DNA of 64,000 bases from JAWWPG01 sp963820035 (GCA_963820035.1 CAWFYK010000001.1:421802-485801), one strand, 5' to 3'. Counted from the first letter of the stretch, positions 1-8,126 are shown. The notes: generated by a model from the sequence alone, not told the origin. Translations and numbers: made by a program.

Positions 1-918
1 TCCCATGCCGTCGCCTTCCTGCGCGGCGACTTCGCGGGCGCGGAACACTGGGCCCAGGAGACGCTGAAGTACACAGAGACGTTCGGCGACGAGGTTGCCG
101 AGGGGCCGCACTCGGTGCAGATGTTCATGGTGCACCGCGAGACCGGTGCCCTGGACAGGTTCGGCACGCTTCTCGACGGCACCGAGACGTTCACCGCACG
201 CTGGGTTCCCGGACTGCTCGCGCTGTACACGGAGGTCGGACAGAAGACGGGCATGCGCCGTGCGCTCCGCCACATGCTTGATCGCGAGCTCACCGATCGC
301 AGCGATGAGGCCCAGTGGCCGATGGAGCTGGTCTTCCTCACCGAGGCTGCGCTCGCCCTGAACGACGCCGAGACGGCTCGAATCCTGCAGCCGCTGCTCG
401 CGGCCTACCAGGGGATGAATCTCGTCTCGGGGACCATGGTCGCGACCTTCGGCAGCGCGGACCGGTACCTCGGCCGCGTCGCGGCGCTGTTGGGCGACGT
501 CGCAACTGCCGAGCGACATCTCGAGGTGGCCCTCGAGATGGACCAGCGGATGCGCTCCGCGGTGCACACAGCCGAGACCCTGGGGCAGCTGGCCCTGCTC
601 GCGGACGCGACCGGGCGGCGCGAGCGCGCGCAGGCGCTGGCCCGGGAGGCACTGGACCTGGCAGAGGAGAACGGTCAACGTCGCGTGGCCCGCGCGCTTG
701 CGACACTGGTCCCCGGGGACCGACCCGAAGGGCTCACCGAGCGCGAGATCGACGTGCTCCGCCTGCTGGTTGCCGGCCTGAGCAACCAACAGATCGGCAC
801 TCGGCTGCACATCAGTGCCAACACCGCGGCCAACCACGTGCGCAGCATCCTCATCAAGACCGGGACCGCGAACCGAACGCAGGCCGCGATCTACGCCGCC
901 CAGCACGGGCTCGACTGA
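1..918 (+). CDS. LuxR-family transcriptional regulator, 5' end outside the window
   Basis: The reading frame is open from the first base, so the start lies upstream; 305 residues are visible. The last ~65 residues form a LuxR/GerE helix-turn-helix (LTEREIDVLRLL, then SNQQIGTRL and an NHVRSIL segment). The part before it is alpha-helical and TPR-like, as in the large ATP-binding LuxR (LAL/MalT) regulators, whose NTPase domain would be off the window; that assignment is inference. It probably binds promoter DNA as a dimer. The target is unknown; the next gene downstream is an FAD oxidoreductase 142 bases away. Confidence 0.85.
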   Translation, partial: SHAVAFLRGDFAGAEHWAQETLKYTETFGDEVAEGPHSVQMFMVHRETGALDRFGTLLDGTETFTARWVPGLLALYTEVGQKTGMRRALRHMLDRELTDRSDEAQWPMELVFLTEAALALNDAETARILQPLLAAYQGMNLVSGTMVATFGSADRYLGRVAALLGDVATAERHLEVALEMDQRMRSAVHTAETLGQLALLADATGRRERAQALAREALDLAEENGQRRVARALATLVPGDRPEGLTEREIDVLRLLVAGLSNQQIGTRLHISANTAANHVRSILIKTGTANRTQAAIYAAQHGLD

Positions 919-1060
919 CCCTGTCCTCAGCCCGATCTGGGCGCCCGACTGGTCAGACCTGACTATCGGGCTGCCCGCACAACAGAGTCAGATCCGGTCA
1001 TGACCGCGGCACCGTCACGCTCCTACGTTGGGTGAACAAAGCCATCCCGAGGAGGAGCAC

Positions 1061-2440
1061 ATGACCAGCCTGACCGAAAGTGCGGTCCAGCTACGAGGAC
1101 GACTCAGCGGCGAATTGGTCGGCGCGAGCGACCCCGGCTACGACCAGGCGCGAGCGGTGTTCAACGCGATGATCGACCGGAACCCCGAACTGATCGCACG
1201 CTGCACAAGCGTGAGCGACGTTCAACAGGTACTCGCGTACGGACAGGCAGCCGACGCTCCCATCGTCGTCCGCGGAGGCGGGCACAGCGCGCCCGGGTTC
1301 GGCACCGCCGACGGCGCCATCGTCATCGACCTATCACCGATGCAGTCGATCGAGGTGGACCCGGACCGCCGTACAGCGCGGGTCCAGGGAGGTGCCACCT
1401 GGGGCACGGTCGACACCGCGACCCACGCACACGGGCTGGCCACGCCGGCGGGCATCATCTCCACCACTGGGGTCGGCGGCCTCACCCTCGGGGGCGGGCA
1501 CGGCTACCTGTCTCGCAAGTACGGCCTGACGATCGACAACCTGATCGAGGCAGAAGTCGTGCTGGCTGACGGCCGGGTGGTCACGGCCTCGGAGTCCGCA
1601 CACCCCGACCTGTTCTGGGCTTTGCGCGGCGGAGGAGGCAACTTCGGAGTCGTCACGTCGTTCACCTATCGCCTGCACCCGGTGCGCAACGTGATCTGCG
1701 GTCCCACCGCCTGGCCGGTGTCCGAGACGAAGAACGTGCTGTCGTGGTACCGCGAATTCATGCCCGCACAGGACGACGACCTCTACGGCTTCTTCGCGGT
1801 CATGACCGTGCCGCCGGCCGACGCCTTCCCCGAGGCCTTCCACATGCACAAGGCCTGTGCCGTCGTGTGGTGCTACCTCGGCGATCCGGCCGACGCCGAG
1901 GAAGCCCTGGCGCCGATCCGAGCCATGGAGCCGGCCTTCGACGGGATCGGTGAGGCCCCCTACCCCGGCCTGCAGTCGTCCTTCGACCCGCTGTACCCGC
2001 CCGGCCTTCAGTCCTACTGGCGCGGTGACTTCTTCGGCACCCTCCCCGACGCTGCCGTCGACGCACACGCCCACTTCGCCGAGCAGATGCCGACGATGCT
2101 CTCGACCATGCACCTCTACCCAGTGGACGGAGCCGTGAACCGAGTGCCGGGTGACGCCACCGCGTGGGCCTACCGCGACGTCACCTACTCGCAGGTGATC
2201 CTCGGCGCGGACCCCGACCCCGCGAACGCCGATGCCGTCAAGAAGTGGGCGATCGACTACTCCAACGCCACCCACCCTCACTCGGCCGGCGGCGGCTACG
2301 TCAACTTCATGATGGACGAGGGCCGGGAGCGGATTCAGGCCACCTACCGCGACAACTACGCACGACTCGTCCGGATCAAGGCCGAGTACGACCCAGCCAA
2401 CGTGTTTCACGTCAACCAGAACATCCGTCCCGGGAGCTGA
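1061..2440 (+). CDS. FAD-binding oxidoreductase (PCMH/BBE type)
   Basis: A 459-residue flavin-dependent oxidase of the berberine-bridge/6-hydroxynicotine oxidase type. The RGGGHS motif at residues 71-76 holds the histidine (about His75) that usually binds FAD covalently. GGGGNFGVVTSF near residue 190 is the second FAD-contact segment, and the C-terminal NQNI(R)P is the typical BBE ending. No obvious second attachment cysteine is seen. I chose ATG 1061 because a GAGGAGG ribosome-binding site lies just upstream; an in-frame TTG at 1028 lacks one. The substrate cannot be read from sequence. It may be controlled by the LuxR regulator upstream, but there is no direct evidence. Confidence 0.9.
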   Translation: MTSLTESAVQLRGRLSGELVGASDPGYDQARAVFNAMIDRNPELIARCTSVSDVQQVLAYGQAADAPIVVRGGGHSAPGFGTADGAIVIDLSPMQSIEVDPDRRTARVQGGATWGTVDTATHAHGLATPAGIISTTGVGGLTLGGGHGYLSRKYGLTIDNLIEAEVVLADGRVVTASESAHPDLFWALRGGGGNFGVVTSFTYRLHPVRNVICGPTAWPVSETKNVLSWYREFMPAQDDDLYGFFAVMTVPPADAFPEAFHMHKACAVVWCYLGDPADAEEALAPIRAMEPAFDGIGEAPYPGLQSSFDPLYPPGLQSYWRGDFFGTLPDAAVDAHAHFAEQMPTMLSTMHLYPVDGAVNRVPGDATAWAYRDVTYSQVILGADPDPANADAVKKWAIDYSNATHPHSAGGGYVNFMMDEGRERIQATYRDNYARLVRIKAEYDPANVFHVNQNIRPGS

Positions 2441-2450
2441 CGAGGCAGTC

Positions 2451-2675
2451 ATGTCACTGGAAATCGTCAGCTGCCCGGAGTGCGGACTGGCAGCCGAGGT
2501 GACGCGCCGCGACTGGCTCGATTCAACCGCCGGGCCAGTCGAACACGTCTACCTCCGCTGCGTGCAACGCCACTGGTTCCTGATGCCCGCCGAAGATGTT
2601 GCCGGTATACGTGCCGGATCCCCATCGGACAGCCGCCCGTTGCGGAAACGCTCAGAAACCCCGACGTCCAAGTAG
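2451..2675 (+). CDS. Small hypothetical protein with a zinc-ribbon-like CPECG knuckle
   Basis: A 74-residue protein starting 10 bases after the oxidoreductase stop, so probably in the same transcript. It begins with a CPECG motif at residues 8-12 and has a later RCVQRHWF segment, so one C-x2-C plus a Cys/His pair could bind zinc. The tail is low-complexity and Arg/Ser-rich. Small proteins of this kind are common in actinobacteria but I do not recognise a specific family. The reading frame and close spacing support it as a gene; the function is unknown. Confidence 0.55.
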   Translation: MSLEIVSCPECGLAAEVTRRDWLDSTAGPVEHVYLRCVQRHWFLMPAEDVAGIRAGSPSDSRPLRKRSETPTSK

Positions 2676-2885
2676 TTCGACAAACACCGACGACACAGGT
2701 CGGAGGGGATCTGGCCGCGGGGAGAGCCATGCTCGACCAGGACAGGCGCCGCCGCCGATCCTGTTCCTGCAGTGTGGCGCACATGTCATAGCCGTGTTCG
2801 CCGAGTGGACAAGGCTCAGGGCCGGCCGAGTTCCCGAGCGATACGCGGAACCTGTCAACCTTTTTGAGACACGTTCTTGAGATAA

Positions 2886-3959
2886 CTACTGTGCCGGTTC
2901 CTCCTTCTGTTCGGGTTTGTTGATCCAGACGGTGCCGGGCAGCCGGGGCGGCTGGGGTGGCATGCGGACGAACCTCTCGGGGTGGGCTTGGTAGGCGGCG
3001 TCGAGGACGCGGCTGCGTGCCTGACGGATCGCGGGGGCTCGGCCGTAGTGGACGTCGGCCGGGGTGTGCAGGCCGATACCGGAGTGGCGGTGCTCGTGGG
3101 CGTACCAGCGGAAGAAGCTGTCGCAGAAGACCCGGGCGTCCTCGATGCTCCCGAACCGGTCGGGGAAGTCAGGCCGGTATTTCAGGGTCTTGAACTGTGC
3201 TTCGGAGTACGGGTTGTCGTTCGACACGTGGGGCCGGCTGTGGCTCTTGGTGACGCCGAGATCGGCGAGCAGGAACGCGACCGGCTTGGACGCCATCGAC
3301 GAGCCACGGTCGGCATGGAGGGTGAGTTGGTTTCGGTCGACGTGTTGCTGGCGGACCGCGCTGGTGATGAGCCGCTCGGCCAGGGTCGCGGACTCCCGGT
3401 GGGCGACCATCCAGCCGACCGGGTAGCGGGAGAAGATGTCCAGGATCACGTACAGGTAGAAGTAGGTCCACTTCGACGGACCGTGCAGCTTCGTGATGTC
3501 CCACGACCACACAGTGTTCGGTGCCGACGCGACGAGCTCGGGCTTGACCTTGGCCGGATGGGTGGCGTGGCGCCGCCGGTCGCCGGTCTCGCCGCGTTCG
3601 CGCAGCAGCCGATACATCGTCGACTCGCTGCACAGATAGGTGCCCTCGTCGAGCAGTGTCGCGTAGACGGTCGCTGGGGCGGCATCGGCGAACCGCTCGC
3701 AGTGCAGCACCTGGATCACCCTCTCGCGCTCGTCGAAGGTCAACGCCCTGGGCTGCTGTTGGCCGCCACCGCGCCGTCGCGGAGGTGCCACGGACGGCGG
3801 CGGCTCGGATGCCTGCCCGGACGGCGGCTGGGCCGCCGGGCGGACACGGTAGTAGCTGGCGCGCGCCACGCCGACCGCTTCGCAGGCGGCCTTCGCACCG
3901 ACCAGGGGGACCAGCTCGTCGACCGCCGCGTCGACGGCGTTGGTGATCAGGGCGGTCAC
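2886..3959 (-). CDS. IS3-family transposase OrfB (DDE integrase domain)
   Basis: A 357-residue transposase counted from a GTG at 3959-3957. An N-terminal HTH_21-like segment is followed by an rve integrase core. The catalytic triad is visible as Asp154 (SWDITK), Asp217 (HADRGS) and Glu253 (NPYSEA), with 35 residues between the last two, the classic D-D-35-E spacing. The start overlaps the OrfA stop in a GTGA quartet, which suggests translational coupling. The frame is also open upstream to 4184, so a -1 frameshift OrfAB fusion, the usual IS3 strategy, remains possible. The protein looks full length. Confidence 0.9.
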   Translation of the reverse strand: MTALITNAVDAAVDELVPLVGAKAACEAVGVARASYYRVRPAAQPPSGQASEPPPSVAPPRRRGGGQQQPRALTFDERERVIQVLHCERFADAAPATVYATLLDEGTYLCSESTMYRLLRERGETGDRRRHATHPAKVKPELVASAPNTVWSWDITKLHGPSKWTYFYLYVILDIFSRYPVGWMVAHRESATLAERLITSAVRQQHVDRNQLTLHADRGSSMASKPVAFLLADLGVTKSHSRPHVSNDNPYSEAQFKTLKYRPDFPDRFGSIEDARVFCDSFFRWYAHEHRHSGIGLHTPADVHYGRAPAIRQARSRVLDAAYQAHPERFVRMPPQPPRLPGTVWINKPEQKEEPAQ

Positions 3960-4390
3960 TTCGCCGGGGGTTCGTCGGTCGCGCCGCCAGTGGCGAGCTG
4001 TTCCAGCAGCGCGGAGAGCTTTCCCTGCACCTCGATCACCCGCCGAGACGTGTCCAGCTCGGCTTCCAGCTTGGCGACCTGTGCCCTGAGGCGGGCGTTC
4101 TCCCGATCGACCGGGTCGGCCGGCGGACGGCCCCTGGTCTTGGCCAACGCCTCCATGGCGCCCTTGTCGCGCTGCTTGCGCCACTCACTGAGCAGCGACG
4201 AGTACAGACCTTCCCGCCGCATCAACGCGCCCCGGCCGTCGCGGTCGGCCGCGTCGTACTCTGCCAGGATCTGCGCCTTGTACTTCGCCGTATACGTCCT
4301 GCGCCTGGCCCGCTCCGGGACCTGCGGGTCGGGAACCTCCTCCACCCGCACAGCATCCCCCAGCCGGGGCGCGGGCATCGTGACAGTCAT
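3956..4390 (-). CDS. IS3-family transposase OrfA (HTH)
   Basis: A 144-residue OrfA. Residues ~30-80 form a helix-turn-helix (RTYTAKYKAQILAEYDAA, then LYSSLLSEWRKQ) that binds the element ends. Residues ~95-135 are a leucine-rich coiled coil (ENARLRAQVAKLEAELD) used for dimerisation. ATG 4390 has a good AGAGAGG ribosome-binding site. The stop overlaps OrfB by four bases. Confidence 0.9.
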   Translation of the reverse strand: MTVTMPAPRLGDAVRVEEVPDPQVPERARRRTYTAKYKAQILAEYDAADRDGRGALMRREGLYSSLLSEWRKQRDKGAMEALAKTRGRPPADPVDRENARLRAQVAKLEAELDTSRRVIEVQGKLSALLEQLATGGATDEPPAK

Positions 4391-4670
4391 CGAACCTCTC
4401 TCCAGATCTCACCCTCATCGCTCGGTATTTCCTACCAGACAAGGTGTCTCACCAGAGGTTGACAGAGAGGGACGCCATGGGTTGGGCATTGCTCGATCCA
4501 GGTCGATCGTCAACGGACCGATCGGATCGCTCAGACATCAGCTCGAGAGATCCGTGGCGGGGCTTCAAATCACGGGAGTTCGGTCGAGAGACTTCGGGGT
4601 GAGGCGAGGCATAAAGCGGGCTCGTCCAACGGAGGAGGTTTGGGTTCGAAGCTCTTGCCCTTGCTACGGT

Positions 4671-4730
4671 CGCCCACAGGCGGATCGTCGCCCACCACAG
4701 GCGGATCGTCGCCCACCACAGGCGGATCGG
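4671..4730. repeat. Tandem repeat, ~21-bp unit, three copies
   Basis: Units at 4671-4688 (three bases shorter), 4689-4709 and 4710-4730 share CGCCCAC...AGGCGGATCG. They are directly adjacent with no spacers, so this is a micro/minisatellite, not a CRISPR array. Confidence 0.85.
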
Positions 4731-4998
4731 AGTTCGCTCCGCGGGTCAGCGTATGACTGGAACCAGTGCGCCCCGGCACAGCCGGAGCCCCCTTGGTCCA
4801 TCTCAGTTCGAGCTCTACTCCTCTATGTCGTAGGTCAGTTCGGACTGGCTTGCCGCAGCCTGGGTACGCCCGCTGAGCTCTCTGCTGGCCCCGTGAACCT
4901 CGGAGCGGACCTCTTCAATGGCGCGCTTTGGGCGCACTTTGAATCGCAGTGGGTCGCAAAGGGGGACCGAGGCCATGAGCGTCTCAAGCGGCAAAGCC

Positions 4999-5142
4999 GC
5001 AGGTCAGCGGCTAGATTCCTCTTATGAACGCAGTTGTCGGCACAGGATCGCGCTCACGCTCAGCATCATGGGCGTCTTCCCGATGACTTCCCATGTGGAG
5101 TGCGTTGCGCACCTTGTGAAGAGCGACTCTGGCCTGCGGTGA
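4999..5142 (+). pseudogene. 3' tail of a TrmA/RlmD-type RNA uracil methyltransferase gene (copy A)
   Basis: The last ~48 codons of a frame ending at TGA 5142 contain RIALTL...VFPMTSHVECVA. FPxTxHxE is the C-terminal motif of TrmA/RlmD RNA m5U methyltransferases and contains their catalytic base glutamate. No SAM-binding or nucleophile-cysteine part precedes it. Closely similar tails lie at 7845-7946 and 16391-16519, all on the plus strand. I read it as a remnant of a split target gene, probably an old attachment site. The family assignment rests on the short motif. Confidence 0.6.
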
Positions 5143-5224
5143 TGTGATCGGGCTCGTGAGCACGAGCCTCGAGAACGGGTCGTCAGGCTCACTTTGGACT
5201 CGCTTTGGCAATCCCGAGCAGTCT

Positions 5225-5256
5225 TTCACAATCCTTGAAACTCTTCTAGGATTGTG
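5225..5256 (+). promoter_or_regulatory. Leaderless promoter inside a perfect 9-bp inverted repeat
   Basis: A -35-like TTCACA (5225-5230) and a -10-like TAGGAT (5247-5252) are 16 bases apart; TAGGAT is followed by 7 bases and then ATG 5260, so the transcript is probably leaderless. CACAATCCT (5227-5235) and AGGATTGTG (5248-5256) are exact inverted repeats covering both hexamers. This is the layout expected for autorepression, perhaps by the HTH protein encoded next. Confidence 0.65.
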
Positions 5257-5259
5257 CGC

Positions 5260-5979
5260 ATGGGAGCAGTCAGCGTCGCACAGGCCGCGGAGCGGCTGGG
5301 CGTCAGCGTGCCCCGGATCCACCAGCGCATCGCGGACGGTTCGCTGTCCGCTGAGCGGATCGGCTCCCAGTGGGCGGTCGATGAGCGCTCACTCTTGCGT
5401 ATCCAGGAGCGCAGCAAGGCGGGCCGTCCGTATTCGGTCCGCTCTGCCTGGGCGGTCATCGCGGCGTCCGAGGACGGCCGCGACCGGGTGGGCGTCAGCG
5501 GGCCTGCGGTGTCGGCGCGGGCGCGGATGCAGTTGAAGCGTTTGCTTGAGCCGGCCGCGGAGCCCGTCGCCGATGAGGAAGTCGTCAGGCAACTTGTGGT
5601 GTCGCTCCGGTCGGTGTTGCGCAACAGGGCCGGACGGCGCCTGCTGCGTGCAGCGCCGGCCGACCTTGCCGATCTCAGGGCTGACGAGCGTTGGGCAATG
5701 ATCGTGGACCTGGGTTCGAGTGGCATCGCCTCGCCCGACGTGGAGGGCTATCTCGCCGAGTCGCTCGTGGATGGAGTCATCAAGGACTACCTCTTGGTCG
5801 AGGCCGATCGTGATGCGAACGTCGTGCTCCACGTCGTCTCCGACGGGCAGTACCCCTACCCGGACTCACGGCTCCGGCTCGCCGCCGATCTCGCCGAGCA
5901 CCGCGGGCCGCGCGAGGAGGCGCGGGCTGCGGAACTGCTGCACGAGCTCGCACTGGAGTGGAAGGCAGGCGAGCGATGA
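5260..5979 (+). CDS. HTH (excisionase/MerR-like) DNA-binding protein, first gene of the nuclease cassette
   Basis: 239 residues. The N-terminal ~45 residues are a winged helix-turn-helix of the HTH_17 kind (SVAQAAERLGVSVPRIHQR, then AERIGSQW as the wing). The remaining ~190 residues are helical with no family I recognise; the segment near residues 150-175 (LGSSGIASPDVEGYL) looks like a second small domain. I chose ATG 5260, seven bases after TAGGAT, over GTG 5254, which lies within the inverted repeat. Its stop overlaps the next start by four bases (ATGA). An antitoxin or autorepressor role is inference from the HTH-plus-nucleotidyltransferase gene order, which resembles AbiE-type pairs. Confidence 0.8.
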   Translation: MGAVSVAQAAERLGVSVPRIHQRIADGSLSAERIGSQWAVDERSLLRIQERSKAGRPYSVRSAWAVIAASEDGRDRVGVSGPAVSARARMQLKRLLEPAAEPVADEEVVRQLVVSLRSVLRNRAGRRLLRAAPADLADLRADERWAMIVDLGSSGIASPDVEGYLAESLVDGVIKDYLLVEADRDANVVLHVVSDGQYPYPDSRLRLAADLAEHRGPREEARAAELLHELALEWKAGER

Positions 5980-6707
5980 TCGTCCTGCCGCCCATGCCGC
6001 CCATGCCGCCCGAGCAGACCGCATCGTGGATCGGGCTCCTCGACCTCCACGAACGGCTCGCCGAGGGCTGGACGCTGATCGGCGGCCAGCTCGTCCACTT
6101 GCACTGCGCTGAGCGGGGGCAGTTCCCGGTGCGACCGACGAACGACGCCGACACAGTTATCGACGTACGGGCCGACCCAACGATGCTCGCCACCTTTACC
6201 GAGACGCTGACCGACCTCGGGTTCAGATCAGCAGGCATCTCGGCGGAGGGTCTCCAACATCGCTGGGTTCGTGGCGACGCCTCGATCGACGTACTCCTGC
6301 CGGACGGGATAGGAGAGCGCGCGAGCGGGCGTTCGGGTGTCACCGGCAGCCCGACACTGCCGACGGCAGGTGGGACTCAAGCGCTGCAGCGCAGCGAGAC
6401 CGTCCGGGTGTCGGTCGCGGGTCGCGAAGGATCCGTACGCCGGCCCAACCTCGTCGGCGCACTGGTCGGTAAGGCGGCAGCGCTCAGCAACGCGGGCGAC
6501 CCTGGCCTCGGTCGGCACCGGCGCGACTTCGTGATCCTCGCAAGGCTGCTCACAGCCCGCGACTTCCGGAGCGAAGTGCTCACGAAGAAGGACCGGCAGC
6601 GGTTGCGGGCGATGGTTGCCGCGGCCAAGAAGGACCGCGCGCTGCTGCTCGAGGTGCCCGATGCGGAGAACTCCCTCGATCGTCTCGCTACGGCGGGGGA
6701 GTTGTAG
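5976..6707 (+). CDS. Nucleotidyltransferase-fold protein (AbiEii-like or minimal NTase)
   Basis: 243 residues. LIGGQLVHLH followed by PTNDADTVIDV near residues 30-60 matches the nucleotidyltransferase signature GG...(T)xDxD, and DASIDVLLPDG near residue 105 could supply the third metal-binding acid. The C-terminal third is helical and lysine-rich (TKKDRQRLRAMVAAAKKDR). Such folds transfer NMP to RNA, protein or antibiotics; AbiEii-type toxins are one branch. The start is set by the ATGA overlap with the upstream gene, which argues for co-translation. The toxin role is inference; a housekeeping NTase is less likely given the partners. Confidence 0.7.
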   Translation: MIVLPPMPPMPPEQTASWIGLLDLHERLAEGWTLIGGQLVHLHCAERGQFPVRPTNDADTVIDVRADPTMLATFTETLTDLGFRSAGISAEGLQHRWVRGDASIDVLLPDGIGERASGRSGVTGSPTLPTAGGTQALQRSETVRVSVAGREGSVRRPNLVGALVGKAAALSNAGDPGLGRHRRDFVILARLLTARDFRSEVLTKKDRQRLRAMVAAAKKDRALLLEVPDAENSLDRLATAGEL

Positions 6708-6709
6708 CC

Positions 6710-7684
6710 ATGCCGGAGGACTTCGTCATCGCGCGCAACACCGAACCCGGATCGACGCTCCCGTACCTGCTCCGGGTCCCGCTCGGGGACGGGATCATCC
6801 TCAAGGCTAAGGACACGTGGCCGCGCACCGGCAAGGTCTACTGCCACCGGGTCGAGGAGTGGCCGGTCGACGCCGAGATCGTCGAGCGGGTGGCGGTGCG
6901 GTCCTGCGTACGACGGGGCGCGGCGATCGACCTCGTGCTCGATCGCGGGAGGGAGAACCGCTCCCAGATCATCGTCACCAATGCCCGCGGGCGGCAGATG
7001 ATCTTCTGGCAGACCTCGCGCACGTCCAAGCAAGCGCGCCCCGCGGTTTCTCTTCCGGGCGCCCGCGCCAGTGGAGTCGCGGACCTGGAGATCGCGGTCG
7101 ACATCCGCGAGCGGTACCCGTTCACCTTCGCCGACCGGCAGGCGACGACCCGCCGCGAGCCGCTCAAGGCCGGTGACTACGGACTCCTCGTCGACGGGCT
7201 GTTGCAGGCCACGGTGGAGCGCAAGTCGCTGGCCGATCTCGTCACGTCGTTGACGACCGGCAAGCTCAAATTCCAGCTCACCGAGTTGGCCGCAATCCCG
7301 CGTGCTGCGGTCGTCGTCGAAGAGGGCTACTCGCGGGTCTTCAAGCTCGACCACGTCCGGCCCACCGTCGTGGCCGATGGCATCGCCGAATGCCAGATCC
7401 GGTTCCCGAAAGTGCCGATCGTCTTCTGCGAGACCCGCAAGCTCGCCCAGGAGTGGACCTACCGCTTCCTCGCTGCTGCGCGCGTAGGACTGGCCGAGGA
7501 GATGGTCGGCGCCAACGCCGTACGAGCCCTCGAAGCGGCACCGCCGCTCGGGCCCGCACCGCCGACCCCGGCGGACGTACGTCGCTGGGCGTCCGCGCAC
7601 GACATTGTCGTCTCCGACCGCGGCCGGATCCCCGTGGCGGTGATGGATCAGTACCTCGAAGCACGCGCTCGCGGCGAGACCTGA
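6710..7684 (+). CDS. ERCC4-type nuclease with a C-terminal Lsr2-like DNA-binding segment
   Basis: 324 residues, starting two bases after the NTase stop with a GGGGGAG ribosome-binding site. Residues ~128-265 carry an ERCC4 (XPF/Mus81) nuclease core with GDY at 155-157 and ERK at 170-172, the catalytic GDxxxERK pattern. The last ~40 residues (ADVRRWASAHDIVVSDRGRI) closely resemble the C-terminal AT-hook-like domain of Lsr2, which recognises AT-rich, often foreign, DNA. The N-terminal ~105 residues are unassigned. The product is probably a structure- or AT-guided DNase acting with the two upstream genes. A defence role is a hypothesis, not shown. Confidence 0.8.
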   Translation: MPEDFVIARNTEPGSTLPYLLRVPLGDGIILKAKDTWPRTGKVYCHRVEEWPVDAEIVERVAVRSCVRRGAAIDLVLDRGRENRSQIIVTNARGRQMIFWQTSRTSKQARPAVSLPGARASGVADLEIAVDIRERYPFTFADRQATTRREPLKAGDYGLLVDGLLQATVERKSLADLVTSLTTGKLKFQLTELAAIPRAAVVVEEGYSRVFKLDHVRPTVVADGIAECQIRFPKVPIVFCETRKLAQEWTYRFLAAARVGLAEEMVGANAVRALEAAPPLGPAPPTPADVRRWASAHDIVVSDRGRIPVAVMDQYLEARARGET

Positions 7685-8126
7685 AGATGCAGTTGTTGGC
7701 GACCGTCGGTGCCCGCTGACACGAGGGCTCGGAATGGGCTCGCTTTGATTCGCAAGCGCCCTCAGTGGCGTGCTGACGACCTCAGACCTCCGGCGGCATC
7801 GCTGCAGGTCAGAGGGCAGTTTCGCCCGTGGGTGCAGCCAGTCGCAAAGGATCGCACTCACGCTCGGGCCCATCGACGTGTTCCCGATGACGCACCACGT
7901 CGAATGCGTCGCGCTGCTGGAGAAAACCGGCTCTGACCTGCGGTGACGCGAGTCGCGATGCGCGCGCTGACGTCTAGGGATCCGCCTTAGGGCGCACTTT
8001 GGGCGCACCTTGCGCGCAGAGCATCCGATTCTGCGCTTGCGGAGCTTGCGGTTGATGTGGTGGCGCTCGGTTTGCCAGGCGCTCGCAGCGGCACGACGCT
8101 GCCACGGTGCAGACGACCGATGGTGC
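7685..8126. other. Intergenic scar with repeat copy B
   Basis: No gene. After the nuclease gene comes scrambled sequence, the second methyltransferase tail (7845-7946), and then two GGGCGCACTTTG/GGGCGCACCTTG boxes near 7989-8012. A related GGGCGCACTTTG box occurs near 4931. The minus-strand GNAT gene ends at 8127. Confidence 0.6.
7845..7946 (+). pseudogene. 3' tail of a TrmA/RlmD-type methyltransferase gene (copy B)
   Basis: 34 codons ending at TGA 7946 read RIALTL...DVFPMTHHVECVALLE and end in S-D-L-R, like copy A. This is the best preserved of the three FPMTxHVECVA tails. Nothing resembling the rest of the enzyme is upstream; the nuclease gene stops 160 bases earlier. It marks the right edge of the three-gene cassette. 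Confidence 0.65.

Larger units (their letters stand above)
2853..4464 (-). mobile_element. IS3-family insertion sequence
   Basis: A 1.6-kb element whose outer ends are imperfect inverted repeats. The left end starts TGTCAACC at 2853-2860 and the right end finishes with its complement GGTTGACA at 4457-4464. A second matching block, GAGACAC, lies 5-6 bases further in on each side. It has the usual TG...CA termini and encodes OrfA and OrfB on the minus strand. I see no matching 3-5 bp duplication in the flanks, so the element may have recombined after insertion, or the ends may be off by a base or two. Confidence 0.85.
4465..5224. other. Gene-poor junction with repeats
   Basis: No convincing gene. 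The stretch holds a three-copy tandem repeat (4671-4730), a block of about 29 bases at 4896-4924 that recurs near 16364-16392, and the first TrmA/RlmD-like 3' tail (4999-5142). The long plus-strand frame across the IS and this stretch is a GC-driven artefact. It looks like scar DNA at the edge of an island. Confidence 0.6.

Noticed and set aside
1334..2452. Long minus-strand frame opposite the FAD oxidoreductase
   Set aside because: Shadow of a high-GC coding gene; composition is His/Val/Arg-rich with no motifs, while the plus strand has clear FAD motifs.
4671..4730. Considered as a short CRISPR array
   Set aside because: Repeat units are directly adjacent without spacers, and no cas genes are present.
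2982..5027. 681-residue plus-strand frame across the IS3 element
   Set aside because: It is antisense to OrfB and OrfA, which have the DDE triad and HTH; no ribosome-binding site or family signal.
4918..5142. A 74-residue gene ending in the FPMTSHVECVA tail
   Set aside because: Only the last ~48 codons recur elsewhere and match a family; the start is arbitrary sequence, so it is listed as a remnant.
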